Shown here: positions 55,474-63,469 of the stretch, piece after piece
Numbering within the stretch: position 1 is the first letter of the stretch
Layout of the letters: every line of letters starts with the position of its first letter
Origin: Gammaproteobacteria bacterium
GTDB taxonomy: Bacteria; Pseudomonadota; Gammaproteobacteria; UBA6186; Azoamicaceae
Reading direction: 5' to 3'
Length of the DNA stretch: 64,000 bases
Assembly: GCA_013288135.1 (NCBI GenBank)
Contig: JABDCL010000003.1
Span: 1-64,000, forward strand
Position numbers and translations under genes: made by a program
The notes under the pieces: generated by a model
The model's input: the letters and a program-made list of their open reading frames with translations, nothing else
What the model was told of the DNA's origin: nothing
Database searches by the model: none

Positions 55474-55500
55474 GGGTGTCAGACACGGTGTCTGACACCC
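55474..55500. repeat. Perfect GTGTCAGACAC palindrome
   Basis: GGGTGTCAGACAC and GTGTCTGACACCC form 13-bp perfect arms around one central base. The same half, GGTGTCAGACACC, occurs at 55875 at the start of the NRPS gene. The two copies flank the DUF4160/DUF2442 segment. Confidence 0.9.
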
Positions 55501-55511
55501 AAAGACCTAGA

Positions 55512-55587
55512 TGTCAAATCTTGACATTGGACATTACATGGATGAATATAAAAAATATAATGGTTTGTCTAATGTCCAGATTTGACA
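55512..55587. repeat. Palindromic element, copy D (imperfect arms)
   Basis: TGTCAAATCTTGACATTGGA (from 55512) pairs with 55566-55587 with two mismatches; loop 32 bp. The right arm keeps the variant TTTGTCTAATGTC of copy C. It directly abuts the 3' remnant of a DUF4160-like gene. Confidence 0.85.
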
Positions 55588-55589
55588 CC

Positions 55590-55655
55590 ATATTCACCAT
55601 TGAGGAACACGTGAATGAAATCAAGGAAGCTTGGAAAAAACATTTTAAAAATTGA
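55590..55655 (+). pseudogene. 3' remnant of a DUF4160-like gene
   Basis: The frame ending at 55655 reads TIEEHVNEIKEAWKKHFKN, like the extreme C terminus of DUF4160 proteins, which are often coded next to DUF2442 as here. Upstream the frame runs into palindromic element copy D, so the rest of the gene is lost. The similarity is short, and the call depends on the DUF2442 neighbour. Confidence 0.45.
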
Positions 55656-55875
55656 AATACATACTTCTCCTTTTGGAATGTGGTTGCTTGTGCTCGACAC
55701 AGAGTATTTTCTGTCATATAAGGAATATCCTTGGTTTCGGGATGCAAAAATTTCTGAAATTCATGAAGTGGAATTAACACACGGTTCTCATCTGCATTGG
55801 TCTTCTTTAGATGTGGATTTAGATTTGGATTCTTTAGTGAATCCAGAAAAATATCCACTTATTTATCGAGATTAG
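55615..55875 (+). CDS. DUF2442 protein
   Basis: An 86-aa protein. From about residue 10 it matches DUF2442: KIEIHTSPFGMWLLVLDTEYFLSYKEYPWFRDAKISEIHEVEL, then LHWSSLDVDLDLDSLVNPEKYPLIYRD, a typical C terminus. DUF2442 genes usually follow a DUF4160 gene and the pair is regarded as a possible toxin-antitoxin system. Here only the 3' tail of the partner remains. The ATG at 55615 overlaps that tail. Its stop TAG is immediately followed by the GTG start of the NRPS gene. Confidence 0.78.
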   Translation: MKSRKLGKNILKIEIHTSPFGMWLLVLDTEYFLSYKEYPWFRDAKISEIHEVELTHGSHLHWSSLDVDLDLDSLVNPEKYPLIYRD

Positions 55876-55887
55876 GTGTCAGACACC
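55875..55887. repeat. GGTGTCAGACACC repeat at the NRPS start
   Basis: This 13-bp near-palindrome contains the GTG start codon of the NRPS gene and its next three codons (SDT). It matches one half of the palindrome at 55474-55500. Confidence 0.8.
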
Positions 55888-58800
55888 ATTTCACATATTT
55901 CATTATACCAAAAACGCTTTTGGTTGGAGTGGAAACTCGATCTAAAAAGCACTAAATATAATACGCCACTTATTTATAAGATTATTGGCAATTTAAATAT
56001 TGATGCTTTATCAAAAGCATTATCAGACTATGTTAACCATTTTCATTGCAGTTCACGTCATTATTTTTTTGAACAAGGAAGTAAAATTGAACAAAGAAAA
56101 TTGAGGGACATTCAAGTTGACATTGATTTTGAAACAATTTCAGTTACAAACGAGAATTTGGATTCTGTGGTAGATGCGTATGTTCACAAGGTTTGTAGTC
56201 ATATCTTTAATTTGGCGCATCCACCGTTGTTTAAGTGTGGATTATTAAAGATAAATGATGATATTTATATATTAGTTTTGAATTATCATCATATTATCTC
56301 TGATGCTTATACGGGTGGTTTTTTAGTAGAAATGGTGGGCAAGCTTTATAATCATTATTCTTGGGGGCTACCTCTTCCCATTATTACTGGACCAACTTTT
56401 GAGGACTATTTAGTCAATGAAAGAACCCATTATTCTCTATTGCAGGAAAAAGAAGACTTAAATTATTGGAAGGCAAAACTTATCAATCGTCCTCTCAGTA
56501 TTGATTTTAATTTTAAAAAACAAAATTTATTAGAACATAGGAAATCAGGGGATTCTGTTTATTTTTCATTAGATCAAGAAATGACTTCTCGGTTACAACA
56601 CTTGACTAAAAACTTGGGGACAACAGTTTTTATAGTTTTATCTGGATTATATGCATTGTTATTACGACGTTACACCGGTCAAAAAACCATTGTGATGTCA
56701 TATCCAGTAAATACGAGACCCATTGGATTTCATAATACACCCGGGTGCTTTGTAAATAATGTTCCCATGGTGGTTGACTTTAATAAAGATTTTACATTTG
56801 TTGAACTTATTCAATATTGTACAGCAGAAAGAAAAGAAGCAAAAAAACATCAGTTTTGTTCATTAACGGACATTGTTCAACATTTAAAAAAAGAACAGAA
56901 ACTAATGAATAACAATTATTTCAATGTTAGTATTATGGAAACATTCTTGAATCCAAAGCCGTTGAATTTAAAGGACATTAATGTTTCATGTATAAAATAT
57001 ACTCCAGACACTACGTTTAACGATTTATCTTTATCTTATCAGTTAATCAATCATCAATCAAATTATCAGCTTGAATTTAGATTGGATTATCGGCAAGATG
57101 TTTTTGAATTATCTATTATTAACCAACTTATAAAACATTTAATTTTTATTGTAAAATGTTGTATTCAAGATTCAAATAAAAAAATCAATAGCTTTTCATT
57201 ATTGCAAGAAGATGAGCTTCAGTTAATTGAACAGTGGAATGACACAGATAGAGCATTCCCAGAAGAAAAAACCATTGATCAATTGTTTGAAGAACAGGCA
57301 GCAAAAACACCCAATGCCATAGCAGTTACTTATGAGGGTAAATCATTAACTTATAGGGAGCTGAATGTTGAATCTGATAACCTGGCGCAGCTTTTACAAG
57401 AGTTTGTTGAGAAATCTCTTAAAAAAAGTAGGGTAATTGGATTGTGCATGAATAAAGACTTAGATTTAGTGATTAGCATTCTGGGAATTCTAAAAGCGGG
57501 TTTTGCTTATTTGCCACTCGATCCAAATGACGCAGAGGATCGAACTAACTCTATATTAAAAGATGCTGAAGTTGACATAATACTTACTGATAAAAAAGAA
57601 ATAAGTACTTCATATTCCAGTAGAACTTCCTCTCAACAGAATACTTGTTCGGAGCAGAGTCATTCTTCAAGAGATTTGGCATATGTGATTTATACTTCAG
57701 GTTCTACCGGAAAACCCAAAGGGGTTATGATTGAGCATCGTAGTGTTACTAATTTGATTTTAGATATCAAAGAGAAATTGAATATCACGGAAAAAGATCG
57801 AATTTTAAGTGTGGCCGCTGTTACCTTTGATATTTATGCGCTTGAGCTTTTTCTGGCTTTATTTTCAGGGGCTAATCATATTATTTGTCCAAAAAATATC
57901 ATTCCAGATCCCATAAAACTTGCCAATTTTACTCGAAAAAATAAACCAACCCTTATTCAAGCAACACCTTCATTGTTGTCCATGCTTATTTCTTATTTAA
58001 AGAAAGAAGAAAGCCAATTTGTTATTTTATGTGGTGGAGAAATTTTATCAGAACATTTAGCCAAAAATTTAACAAAACTCTCTGATACCGTGTGGAATGT
58101 TTATGGGCCAACGGAAACTACCATTTGGTCAAGTTTCTTTAGGCTTAATAATGAACTTAATAATAAGATCAGTAATGAGTATTCCACTTACATTGGCCGG
58201 GCTTTTGCCAATACAAAACTCCATGTATTAGATGAAGAATTAAATTCAGTGCCTATAGGTGTTATTGGCGAACTTTATATTAGTGGAATAGGGCTAGCAA
58301 GAGGGTATTTAAACGATTACGAATTAACTAAAACAAAATTTATTATAAACAATAAAAATAATAGAAGTGGAATTTTGATGTATAGAACTTACGATCTTGT
58401 ACGTTGGACAGATTCTGGATACTTGGAATATATAGGGCGTTCAGATTTACAAGTAAAAATTCGGGGTCATAGAATTGAATTGGGTGAAATTGAAGCAGCC
58501 TGTTTAAAGCATCCTGCCATTATCAGTTGTGTCGTAGATCTTCATAAGTATAGTGCTCCTGAAATGGGAGCTCCTCAAATCCAGGAAAAAATAGTTCTTT
58601 ATTATACTTTAAAGAAATTAACATTTTTAGAGAAAATGCTCAAGGGAACAGTTGAATTGAGTATTGAAGACTTATACAATCATTTGAAACGTTATCTTCC
58701 CTTAATGATGATGCCAAGTGCTTTTATAGAATTGGAAACCTTACCCTTAACAATTAATGGAAAGGTAGATAGGCAGAGATTACCACCCCCAAAATTAGAA

Positions 58801-59856
58801 AATTATTTAATTAACGTGGAAAAGTCTCAACCTTTTGATTCTGTTGAGCTTCGTTTAAAAGAAATATGGTGTAATCTTTTAAGCATTTCAGATATTGGTC
58901 TCAGAAACAATTTTTTTATGATCGGGGGGAATTCGCTATTAGCAATTCATTTGGTCTCTGAAATTAATGAACAGTTTAAAGTTCAAATGAGTGTTTCATG
59001 GGTTTTAGAAAATAACACCATTGAATCACAAGGATTAGATATTAGAAATAATCAGGATGCAGTTTGTTTGTATCGTCCTGTAATTCATTTTAATGCCAAA
59101 GGGAAAAAACGATCTCTTTTTCTTATTCATCCTGGTTTTGCGGGTGCCGAAGTCTATAGTGAGTTTGCAAGACATTTAGATAAAAATATCTCGTTCTATG
59201 CAATCGACTCTTATAATTTAAACAGCGGACAACCTTTTATTAAAACAATTGAGGAACTTGCAAATTACTATATTATGCAGATCCAAAAATTACAGCCAGT
59301 TGGGCCTTATTTTTTAGGGGGTTGGTCATTAGGAGGGTTTATAGCTTATGAGATGGCTCAGCAATTAATACGTTTGGGGGAAGCAGTAGAAGTTCTTTAT
59401 TTATTAGATACTCATATTTATTCTAGTGAATACTTAAAATATATACATGAAAATAGCAGTGTTGAGGTAGTAATTGAACAACTTCCTGAAGAGCGTGGGA
59501 AACATTTAGCAGCTCTTCCAGAAAGATATCTAGATCAAGTGATATCTTCTTTTAGAAATGATTTGAAATTATTAATGTCTTATACTATCAAACCTTATTC
59601 TGGAAAAATTTTATTAACTAAAACGACAAAAGCTACTAGTCTTAATGCTGGTTTAATAGAAAATCGATATAATGGCTGGAAAAAATATGCAAAAACCATT
59701 AATCAAATTTTAATAGATGCCACACACTTTGGTTTAATGGAAGGGGAGAGCGCAAAACAGGTAGCATTAGCTATTGAAGAAGATATTGATCGGGTTGAGG
59801 GGTCCTATCTTAATAATCCAGAATCCAGATTTGACCCCTCAACCTTAACGAATTGA
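55876..59856 (+). CDS. Single-module non-ribosomal peptide synthetase (C-A-PCP-TE)
   Basis: A 1326-aa NRPS. Condensation domain (about 1-430) with NYHHIISDAYTGG at 137-148; the HHxxxDG motif has Ala144 for Gly. Adenylation domain (about 460-970): YVIYTSGSTGKPKG (about 600), FDIYALELF, NVYGPTETTIW, GELYISGIGLARGYL, MYRTYDLVRW (Tyr for the usual Gly), GRSDLQVKIRGHRIELGEIE and LTINGKVDRQRL. Carrier domain with pantetheine Ser in MIGGNSLLAIHL (about 1018). Thioesterase with GGWSLGGF (Ser about 1149) and a late His in DATHFGLMEG. By eye the specificity residues read D-I-L-Q-I-C-V-I-W, close to the glycine code DILQLGLIW. The leading C domain suggests an acyl donor from outside. GTG start follows the previous stop directly (TAGGTG). 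The C-terminal about 18 codons lie in a palindrome. Confidence 0.92.
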   Translation: MSDTISHISLYQKRFWLEWKLDLKSTKYNTPLIYKIIGNLNIDALSKALSDYVNHFHCSSRHYFFEQGSKIEQRKLRDIQVDIDFETISVTNENLDSVVDAYVHKVCSHIFNLAHPPLFKCGLLKINDDIYILVLNYHHIISDAYTGGFLVEMVGKLYNHYSWGLPLPIITGPTFEDYLVNERTHYSLLQEKEDLNYWKAKLINRPLSIDFNFKKQNLLEHRKSGDSVYFSLDQEMTSRLQHLTKNLGTTVFIVLSGLYALLLRRYTGQKTIVMSYPVNTRPIGFHNTPGCFVNNVPMVVDFNKDFTFVELIQYCTAERKEAKKHQFCSLTDIVQHLKKEQKLMNNNYFNVSIMETFLNPKPLNLKDINVSCIKYTPDTTFNDLSLSYQLINHQSNYQLEFRLDYRQDVFELSIINQLIKHLIFIVKCCIQDSNKKINSFSLLQEDELQLIEQWNDTDRAFPEEKTIDQLFEEQAAKTPNAIAVTYEGKSLTYRELNVESDNLAQLLQEFVEKSLKKSRVIGLCMNKDLDLVISILGILKAGFAYLPLDPNDAEDRTNSILKDAEVDIILTDKKEISTSYSSRTSSQQNTCSEQSHSSRDLAYVIYTSGSTGKPKGVMIEHRSVTNLILDIKEKLNITEKDRILSVAAVTFDIYALELFLALFSGANHIICPKNIIPDPIKLANFTRKNKPTLIQATPSLLSMLISYLKKEESQFVILCGGEILSEHLAKNLTKLSDTVWNVYGPTETTIWSSFFRLNNELNNKISNEYSTYIGRAFANTKLHVLDEELNSVPIGVIGELYISGIGLARGYLNDYELTKTKFIINNKNNRSGILMYRTYDLVRWTDSGYLEYIGRSDLQVKIRGHRIELGEIEAACLKHPAIISCVVDLHKYSAPEMGAPQIQEKIVLYYTLKKLTFLEKMLKGTVELSIEDLYNHLKRYLPLMMMPSAFIELETLPLTINGKVDRQRLPPPKLENYLINVEKSQPFDSVELRLKEIWCNLLSISDIGLRNNFFMIGGNSLLAIHLVSEINEQFKVQMSVSWVLENNTIESQGLDIRNNQDAVCLYRPVIHFNAKGKKRSLFLIHPGFAGAEVYSEFARHLDKNISFYAIDSYNLNSGQPFIKTIEELANYYIMQIQKLQPVGPYFLGGWSLGGFIAYEMAQQLIRLGEAVEVLYLLDTHIYSSEYLKYIHENSSVEVVIEQLPEERGKHLAALPERYLDQVISSFRNDLKLLMSYTIKPYSGKILLTKTTKATSLNAGLIENRYNGWKKYAKTINQILIDATHFGLMEGESAKQVALAIEEDIDRVEGSYLNNPESRFDPSTLTN
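59793..59844. repeat. Palindrome at the NRPS 3' end
   Basis: GGTTGAGGGGTC (59793-59804) is the exact inverted complement of GACCCCTCAACC (59833-59844), with a 28-nt loop. It codes the last residues of the NRPS (VEGSYLNNPESRFDPST) and abuts the stop codon of the convergent P450 gene. It can act as a bidirectional terminator stem, although there is no T run. Confidence 0.9.
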
Positions 59857-61191
59857 AAATTTCATAGGCATTTTATTAGGGGGTCGTAAGGATAAAAAAG
59901 GTTTGGGAGAAGTTTTGTTTTTATTGTAAAGTGCTTCTAAACGTAGTTGTTGTGCAAGTGTAGCTATCAATAAGATTCCCTCTACCATTGAAAAATGACT
60001 GCCTATACAAGAATGGGGTCCAATGCTAAAAGGTAAAAACGCATAGGTATGCCGTTCGGAAGGGTATTCCCCTAAAAAACGGCAAGGATAAAATTGTTCA
60101 GGATTGTTCCAATAATGAGGATTGCGATGTAAAGCATGGATGTTGAGGATTAATTGTGATTCACTGGGTATATCGTATCCATCAATTGTATCGCTTTGCA
60201 GTACTCTTCTCGGAAGAACCCAGATAGCAGGATAAAGCCTTAATGCTTCTAAGAAAATAGCTTTAGTCATGGGAAGAGAAGCACAATCATCAAAAGTGGG
60301 AGTACGATCTCCTAATACAGTGTTAAGCTCTTGTTCTAATAACAGTCGATATTCTGGATGTTTGCTTAGTAAATGCCAAGTCCAGGTTAATCCGCAGGCA
60401 GTGGTTTCATGACCAGTTAATAAAATAGTTTTAAATTCATCTAAGATTTCATCTTTGTTGAAATTACTGGAAAGCAACAGATCAAGAAAATCGCCATAAG
60501 ATTTTCCATTAGTATGGCGCTCTGTAATTATATTTTGTAAGGCATTATTCATGCGTCTTATGGACCAAAAGAATAAAAGGTTATTCACTGATGGCATCCA
60601 AGGATGCACAAATAAAGCATGAGAAATATGAGGAGTTCCATGTTGAATTGCAAAATTGATAATTTGTAGATCTTTAAGTGTGGGATTGTAATTAGAAAAA
60701 ACTCGAAATGCAATGGTTAAGGTAAGATGCATCATTTCTTTTACTAGATTAATAGAGTTTGAAGATTGATTACGCCAGTTGTTGATAAAATCTTGAGTTG
60801 TAGAAGTCATCACTGTTGCATATTCTGTTAGCCGATCGCGGGTAAAGGCCTCTTGAAGAATTTGGCGATGTTGTTCCCAAATTGGTCCTTCACTCACAAT
60901 TAGGCCATTTCCAAATATGTGTTTAATTCTGTCGTACGTTAGATTGCGTTTAGTATAGTTATTTGGATTTGTTTTCAAAATATGTTTGAAAGCATTAGGC
61001 CCTGTAATTAAATATTGTTTTGCTGATAATTGAATAGTATCTCCATATTTTTGAGTTAATTTTGGAGATTCAGTTAAAAGAAATTCAAGAAAATTATTAG
61101 AAGCGGAAGAATCTGATAATTCAAGCCTTGAGGGCCCTCGAGGGGACTGTCTAGATTTAAAAAACTGTTTGCTAATATTTTCCATAATCAT
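59845..61191 (-). CDS. Cytochrome P450
   Basis: A P450 monooxygenase of about 448 aa. Heme loop LPFSIGPHSCIGSHFSMVEG (Cys ligand about residue 394), K-helix EALRLYPAIWVLPRRV with the ExxR pair, and I-helix LLTGHETTACGLTWTWHLL (oxygen-activation Thr). No membrane anchor at the chosen start, so soluble; needs a ferredoxin partner not seen here. Starts at 61191 or 61185 fit; a start at 61269 would run through the promoter. A good promoter lies just upstream. It converges on the NRPS gene with a 12-bp overlap, so it may modify the NRPS product; alternatively it acts on host or own lipids. Confidence 0.9.
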   Translation of the reverse strand: MIMENISKQFFKSRQSPRGPSRLELSDSSASNNFLEFLLTESPKLTQKYGDTIQLSAKQYLITGPNAFKHILKTNPNNYTKRNLTYDRIKHIFGNGLIVSEGPIWEQHRQILQEAFTRDRLTEYATVMTSTTQDFINNWRNQSSNSINLVKEMMHLTLTIAFRVFSNYNPTLKDLQIINFAIQHGTPHISHALFVHPWMPSVNNLLFFWSIRRMNNALQNIITERHTNGKSYGDFLDLLLSSNFNKDEILDEFKTILLTGHETTACGLTWTWHLLSKHPEYRLLLEQELNTVLGDRTPTFDDCASLPMTKAIFLEALRLYPAIWVLPRRVLQSDTIDGYDIPSESQLILNIHALHRNPHYWNNPEQFYPCRFLGEYPSERHTYAFLPFSIGPHSCIGSHFSMVEGILLIATLAQQLRLEALYNKNKTSPKPFLSLRPPNKMPMKFSIR

Positions 61192-61193
61192 CC

Positions 61194-61222
61194 AGTATAT
61201 AATCAGTGTATTTTTTGTGCAA
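61194..61222 (-). promoter_or_regulatory. Promoter of the P450 gene
   Basis: On the minus strand TTGCAC (61217-61222) and TATACT (61194-61199) are separated by 17 bp. The predicted transcript start would be within a few bases of the ATG at 61185, so the message would have almost no leader. Confidence 0.6.
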
Positions 61223-61227
61223 TATAC

Positions 61228-61257
61228 TTGACGAATCAAGCAATTAACAGTTATAAC
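61228..61257 (+). promoter_or_regulatory. Promoter of the VOC gene
   Basis: TTGACG (61228-61233) and TATAAC (61252-61257) with an 18-bp spacer lie 36 bp ahead of the ATG at 61294. The -10 box is inside the palindrome at 61244-61263. Confidence 0.55.
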
Positions 61258-61263
61258 TGTTAA
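61244..61263. promoter_or_regulatory. Perfect 20-bp palindrome between P450 and VOC genes, operator candidate
   Basis: TTAACAGTTATAACTGTTAA is an exact 10+10 palindrome in the space between the divergent P450 and VOC genes. It covers the proposed -10 box of the VOC promoter and lies about 20 bp upstream of the P450 -35 box. Such sites bind dimeric regulators (for example TetR or MarR types); no regulator gene is adjacent. Confidence 0.6.
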
Positions 61264-61293
61264 TCTCATTTTGTTAATAGTAGGAGACTTATT

Positions 61294-61725
61294 ATGGCTT
61301 CAGCTTCGCCCCGACCAGTAAATGTGACATGGGTTTCACCTTATATTACAGTTCATGATGTCGAGTCAGCCGCTTCTTTTTATGAAAAAGCCTTTCAGTT
61401 TCAAAAACTTGAGATGGTACCCGGTGAAGATGGAAACATTTGGCATGGCGAAATGAGATATAAAGATCAAATGATTATGTTAGGTAAAGCAGGTGCGTAT
61501 GGTGGTAAAACTCAAGCTCCAAAAACCAGTGGGGTAGAGTCTCCTATGAATCTTTATCTCTATTGTGAAGATGTCGATAAATTTTATACCAAAGCAGTTG
61601 CTGCAGGTGCTAAATCTTTAGTAGCACCAGATAATATGTTTTGGGGGGATCGTATGTGTAAGATGCAGGATCCAGACGGGTACACTTGGTGTTTTGCAAC
61701 TCACTTAGGGGGTAACAAGACCTAA
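61294..61725 (+). CDS. VOC-family protein (glyoxalase/bleomycin-resistance fold)
   Basis: A 143-aa vicinal-oxygen-chelate protein. It reads VTWVSPYITVHDVESAASFYEKAFQF at the start and WGDRMCKMQDPDGYTWCFATH at the end. The middle IWHGEMRYKDQMIML and PMNLYLYCEDVDKFYTKAVAAGAKSLVAP complete the two beta-alpha-beta halves, as in PhnB-like proteins. The role may be drug binding, an enzymatic step, or none related to the NRPS. AGGAG precedes the ATG, and a palindromic operator candidate lies in its promoter. Confidence 0.85.
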   Translation: MASASPRPVNVTWVSPYITVHDVESAASFYEKAFQFQKLEMVPGEDGNIWHGEMRYKDQMIMLGKAGAYGGKTQAPKTSGVESPMNLYLYCEDVDKFYTKAVAAGAKSLVAPDNMFWGDRMCKMQDPDGYTWCFATHLGGNKT

Positions 61726-61741
61726 ATTTCCGCGCTTTCTA

Positions 61742-63295
61742 TTAATGCCTAGCTTTTTTGTGGTGTCTTTCTTGAATGTTGCTAGGGGGATGCCCCACGG
61801 AAGTTTTAGTTGTCGTTTGCACGTGTGTTGTTTCCATATCGATACGTTCCCGCTTGTGAGCTGTAGACTTTTCAGCGGAAGAAGAGGAACTTTTAGAAAG
61901 TAAAAGGGGAGCAGGTTCTGTAGATTTTACAGGTTCTGCGGGTTTTGCAAGTTCTGCAAGCTCTGAAAGTTTTTCAGGTTTTGTTTTTACTGCTACTTTC
62001 AAAAAGGTGCGTTCAAAGGATTTTTTTTGAAATTTCTCTTTACGATTGTTAAGAAATTCTCTTGCTTTAGCATGACCCTCTTTTGCAAGTTTTTTTATTA
62101 GAGACAAACCTTTTTTAGGATCTATAGGGATCAGTGTGACAGATGTAGGTTTTGCAGAAAGAGAATGATCTTTGGTTGTGAATATCCGTCCTTTCATCCC
62201 AGTAGTATAAAGTATTTCTCCCAGTTGGAGTTGAATGTCAGCAGTTAAAGTGGTTTCTGGATTGGAAAAACACGCGATTATTTGATCGTGAATTTCTTTG
62301 GTGAGGACGTATTTTTTACACCATTGTTGTAATTCTTTTAAAGCGGGAACACTTCCACCTTTAACAGCTGCTAAATATAGTTTTCCTGCAGCTTCAGTAG
62401 AGCGTTTAACGCCTCTACCTTCTTCAAAACATTTTCCCAGATCAAGATAGGCACTGGCCTTACCCATCTTAGCAGCATCCATTAACAGGAGTATCCATTT
62501 TTTTAGAGCACGCTTACATCCACGCTCAGCACCCATTCGGTAGTATTCTATTGCTTTTTTTAACGAGGGTTTAAGATTCCCTTGCCCTGTTTCATAGCAT
62601 ATTCCTAAGTCTCTGCAAGCACGTGCATGTCCTAAACGTATTGCGTTTTCTAAAAACAGTACGCCTAATTGTGGTTGTGGTGTAAATCCTGCATGGTTTT
62701 TAATCCAGAAAACTCCAAGAAAATAATTTGCCTCTGCAATTAAATCTACGGTATTTTTTTCTTTTAAAACTGAATCTTCGTTTATCGTCGCTATTTCTGT
62801 GCACAAGTCGATTGAACGTTGTACTGCTTTTTTATCGCTGAGATCTTTATAATATAAAATAACTAATTTACGTTTTGCAGCTAAGCTGTTTAGCCTTGCA
62901 GCTCGTTCATAGAATTTTATTGCTTTATCCAAATCTTGAGAGAGATGTGTTCCCGTTTCATAACACCGTGCTAAATTAAGACATGCATTGAGATCTCTCG
63001 CTTTAGCTCTGTTGATCAAATCTTTGATATATCTTTCGCTACTTGCTGTTTCGTGATGTTCTCTTGTTTTTGTTGTAGAAACATTTAATTTGGGATCGGG
63101 TATTGTTCTTGGTTGTAAAACCATTAAGGTAGATCCACTTCCCAAATTCGCTGCAGCATTTGGTTCTGAAGTTGCTATAGTGCTTGAGCCAGGTATAGTA
63201 CTGGGGCTAGGATTTTGGGCAGGGGGTGGGGAGATTAATATCTGAAAATTTACAAATGCCCCTGTTTTTAGGGGAGTAGACATTGTTTCCTCCAA
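61742..63295 (-). CDS. Sel1-repeat protein, effector candidate
   Basis: A 517-aa protein. The N terminus (about 1-75) is Pro/Ser/Ala-rich and unordered. Residues about 90-345 contain Sel1-like repeats (ACLNLARCYETGTHLSQDLDKAIKFYERAARL; ACRDLGICYETGQGNLKPSLKKAIEYYRMGAERG; AYLDLGKCFEEGRGVKRSTEAAGKLYLAAVKGG). The last 110 residues are basic and of low complexity, ending ERHHKKARH. No signal peptide. Divergent from the 147-aa gene at 63470. Likely host-directed by analogy with Sel1 proteins of Legionella; not shown. Confidence 0.8.
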   Translation of the reverse strand: MEETMSTPLKTGAFVNFQILISPPPAQNPSPSTIPGSSTIATSEPNAAANLGSGSTLMVLQPRTIPDPKLNVSTTKTREHHETASSERYIKDLINRAKARDLNACLNLARCYETGTHLSQDLDKAIKFYERAARLNSLAAKRKLVILYYKDLSDKKAVQRSIDLCTEIATINEDSVLKEKNTVDLIAEANYFLGVFWIKNHAGFTPQPQLGVLFLENAIRLGHARACRDLGICYETGQGNLKPSLKKAIEYYRMGAERGCKRALKKWILLLMDAAKMGKASAYLDLGKCFEEGRGVKRSTEAAGKLYLAAVKGGSVPALKELQQWCKKYVLTKEIHDQIIACFSNPETTLTADIQLQLGEILYTTGMKGRIFTTKDHSLSAKPTSVTLIPIDPKKGLSLIKKLAKEGHAKAREFLNNRKEKFQKKSFERTFLKVAVKTKPEKLSELAELAKPAEPVKSTEPAPLLLSKSSSSSAEKSTAHKRERIDMETTHVQTTTKTSVGHPPSNIQERHHKKARH

Positions 63296-63387
63296 AATTA
63301 ATTATTAAGATGCTATATCAATAAACAGACCTTATTATCAATCAAAATCAATTATGGTGCAATTACCTTGATATTTAAGTATATATG

Positions 63388-63429
63388 TTAGGTATATATA
63401 TTGACAGCGCATTATATCTTTAGTATGGT
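63388..63429 (+). promoter_or_regulatory. Promoter of the 147-aa gene with upstream motif
   Basis: TTGACA (63401-63406) and TATGGT (63424-63429) have a 17-bp spacer. The stretch TTAGGTATATATATTGACA (63388-63406) recurs as GTAGGTATATATATTTACA at 63970-63988, ahead of the next gene beyond the window. Confidence 0.5.
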
Positions 63430-63469
63430 GTAAGTTCTAATTTTTAATGAAAGTTAAAGAGGTGTATTT

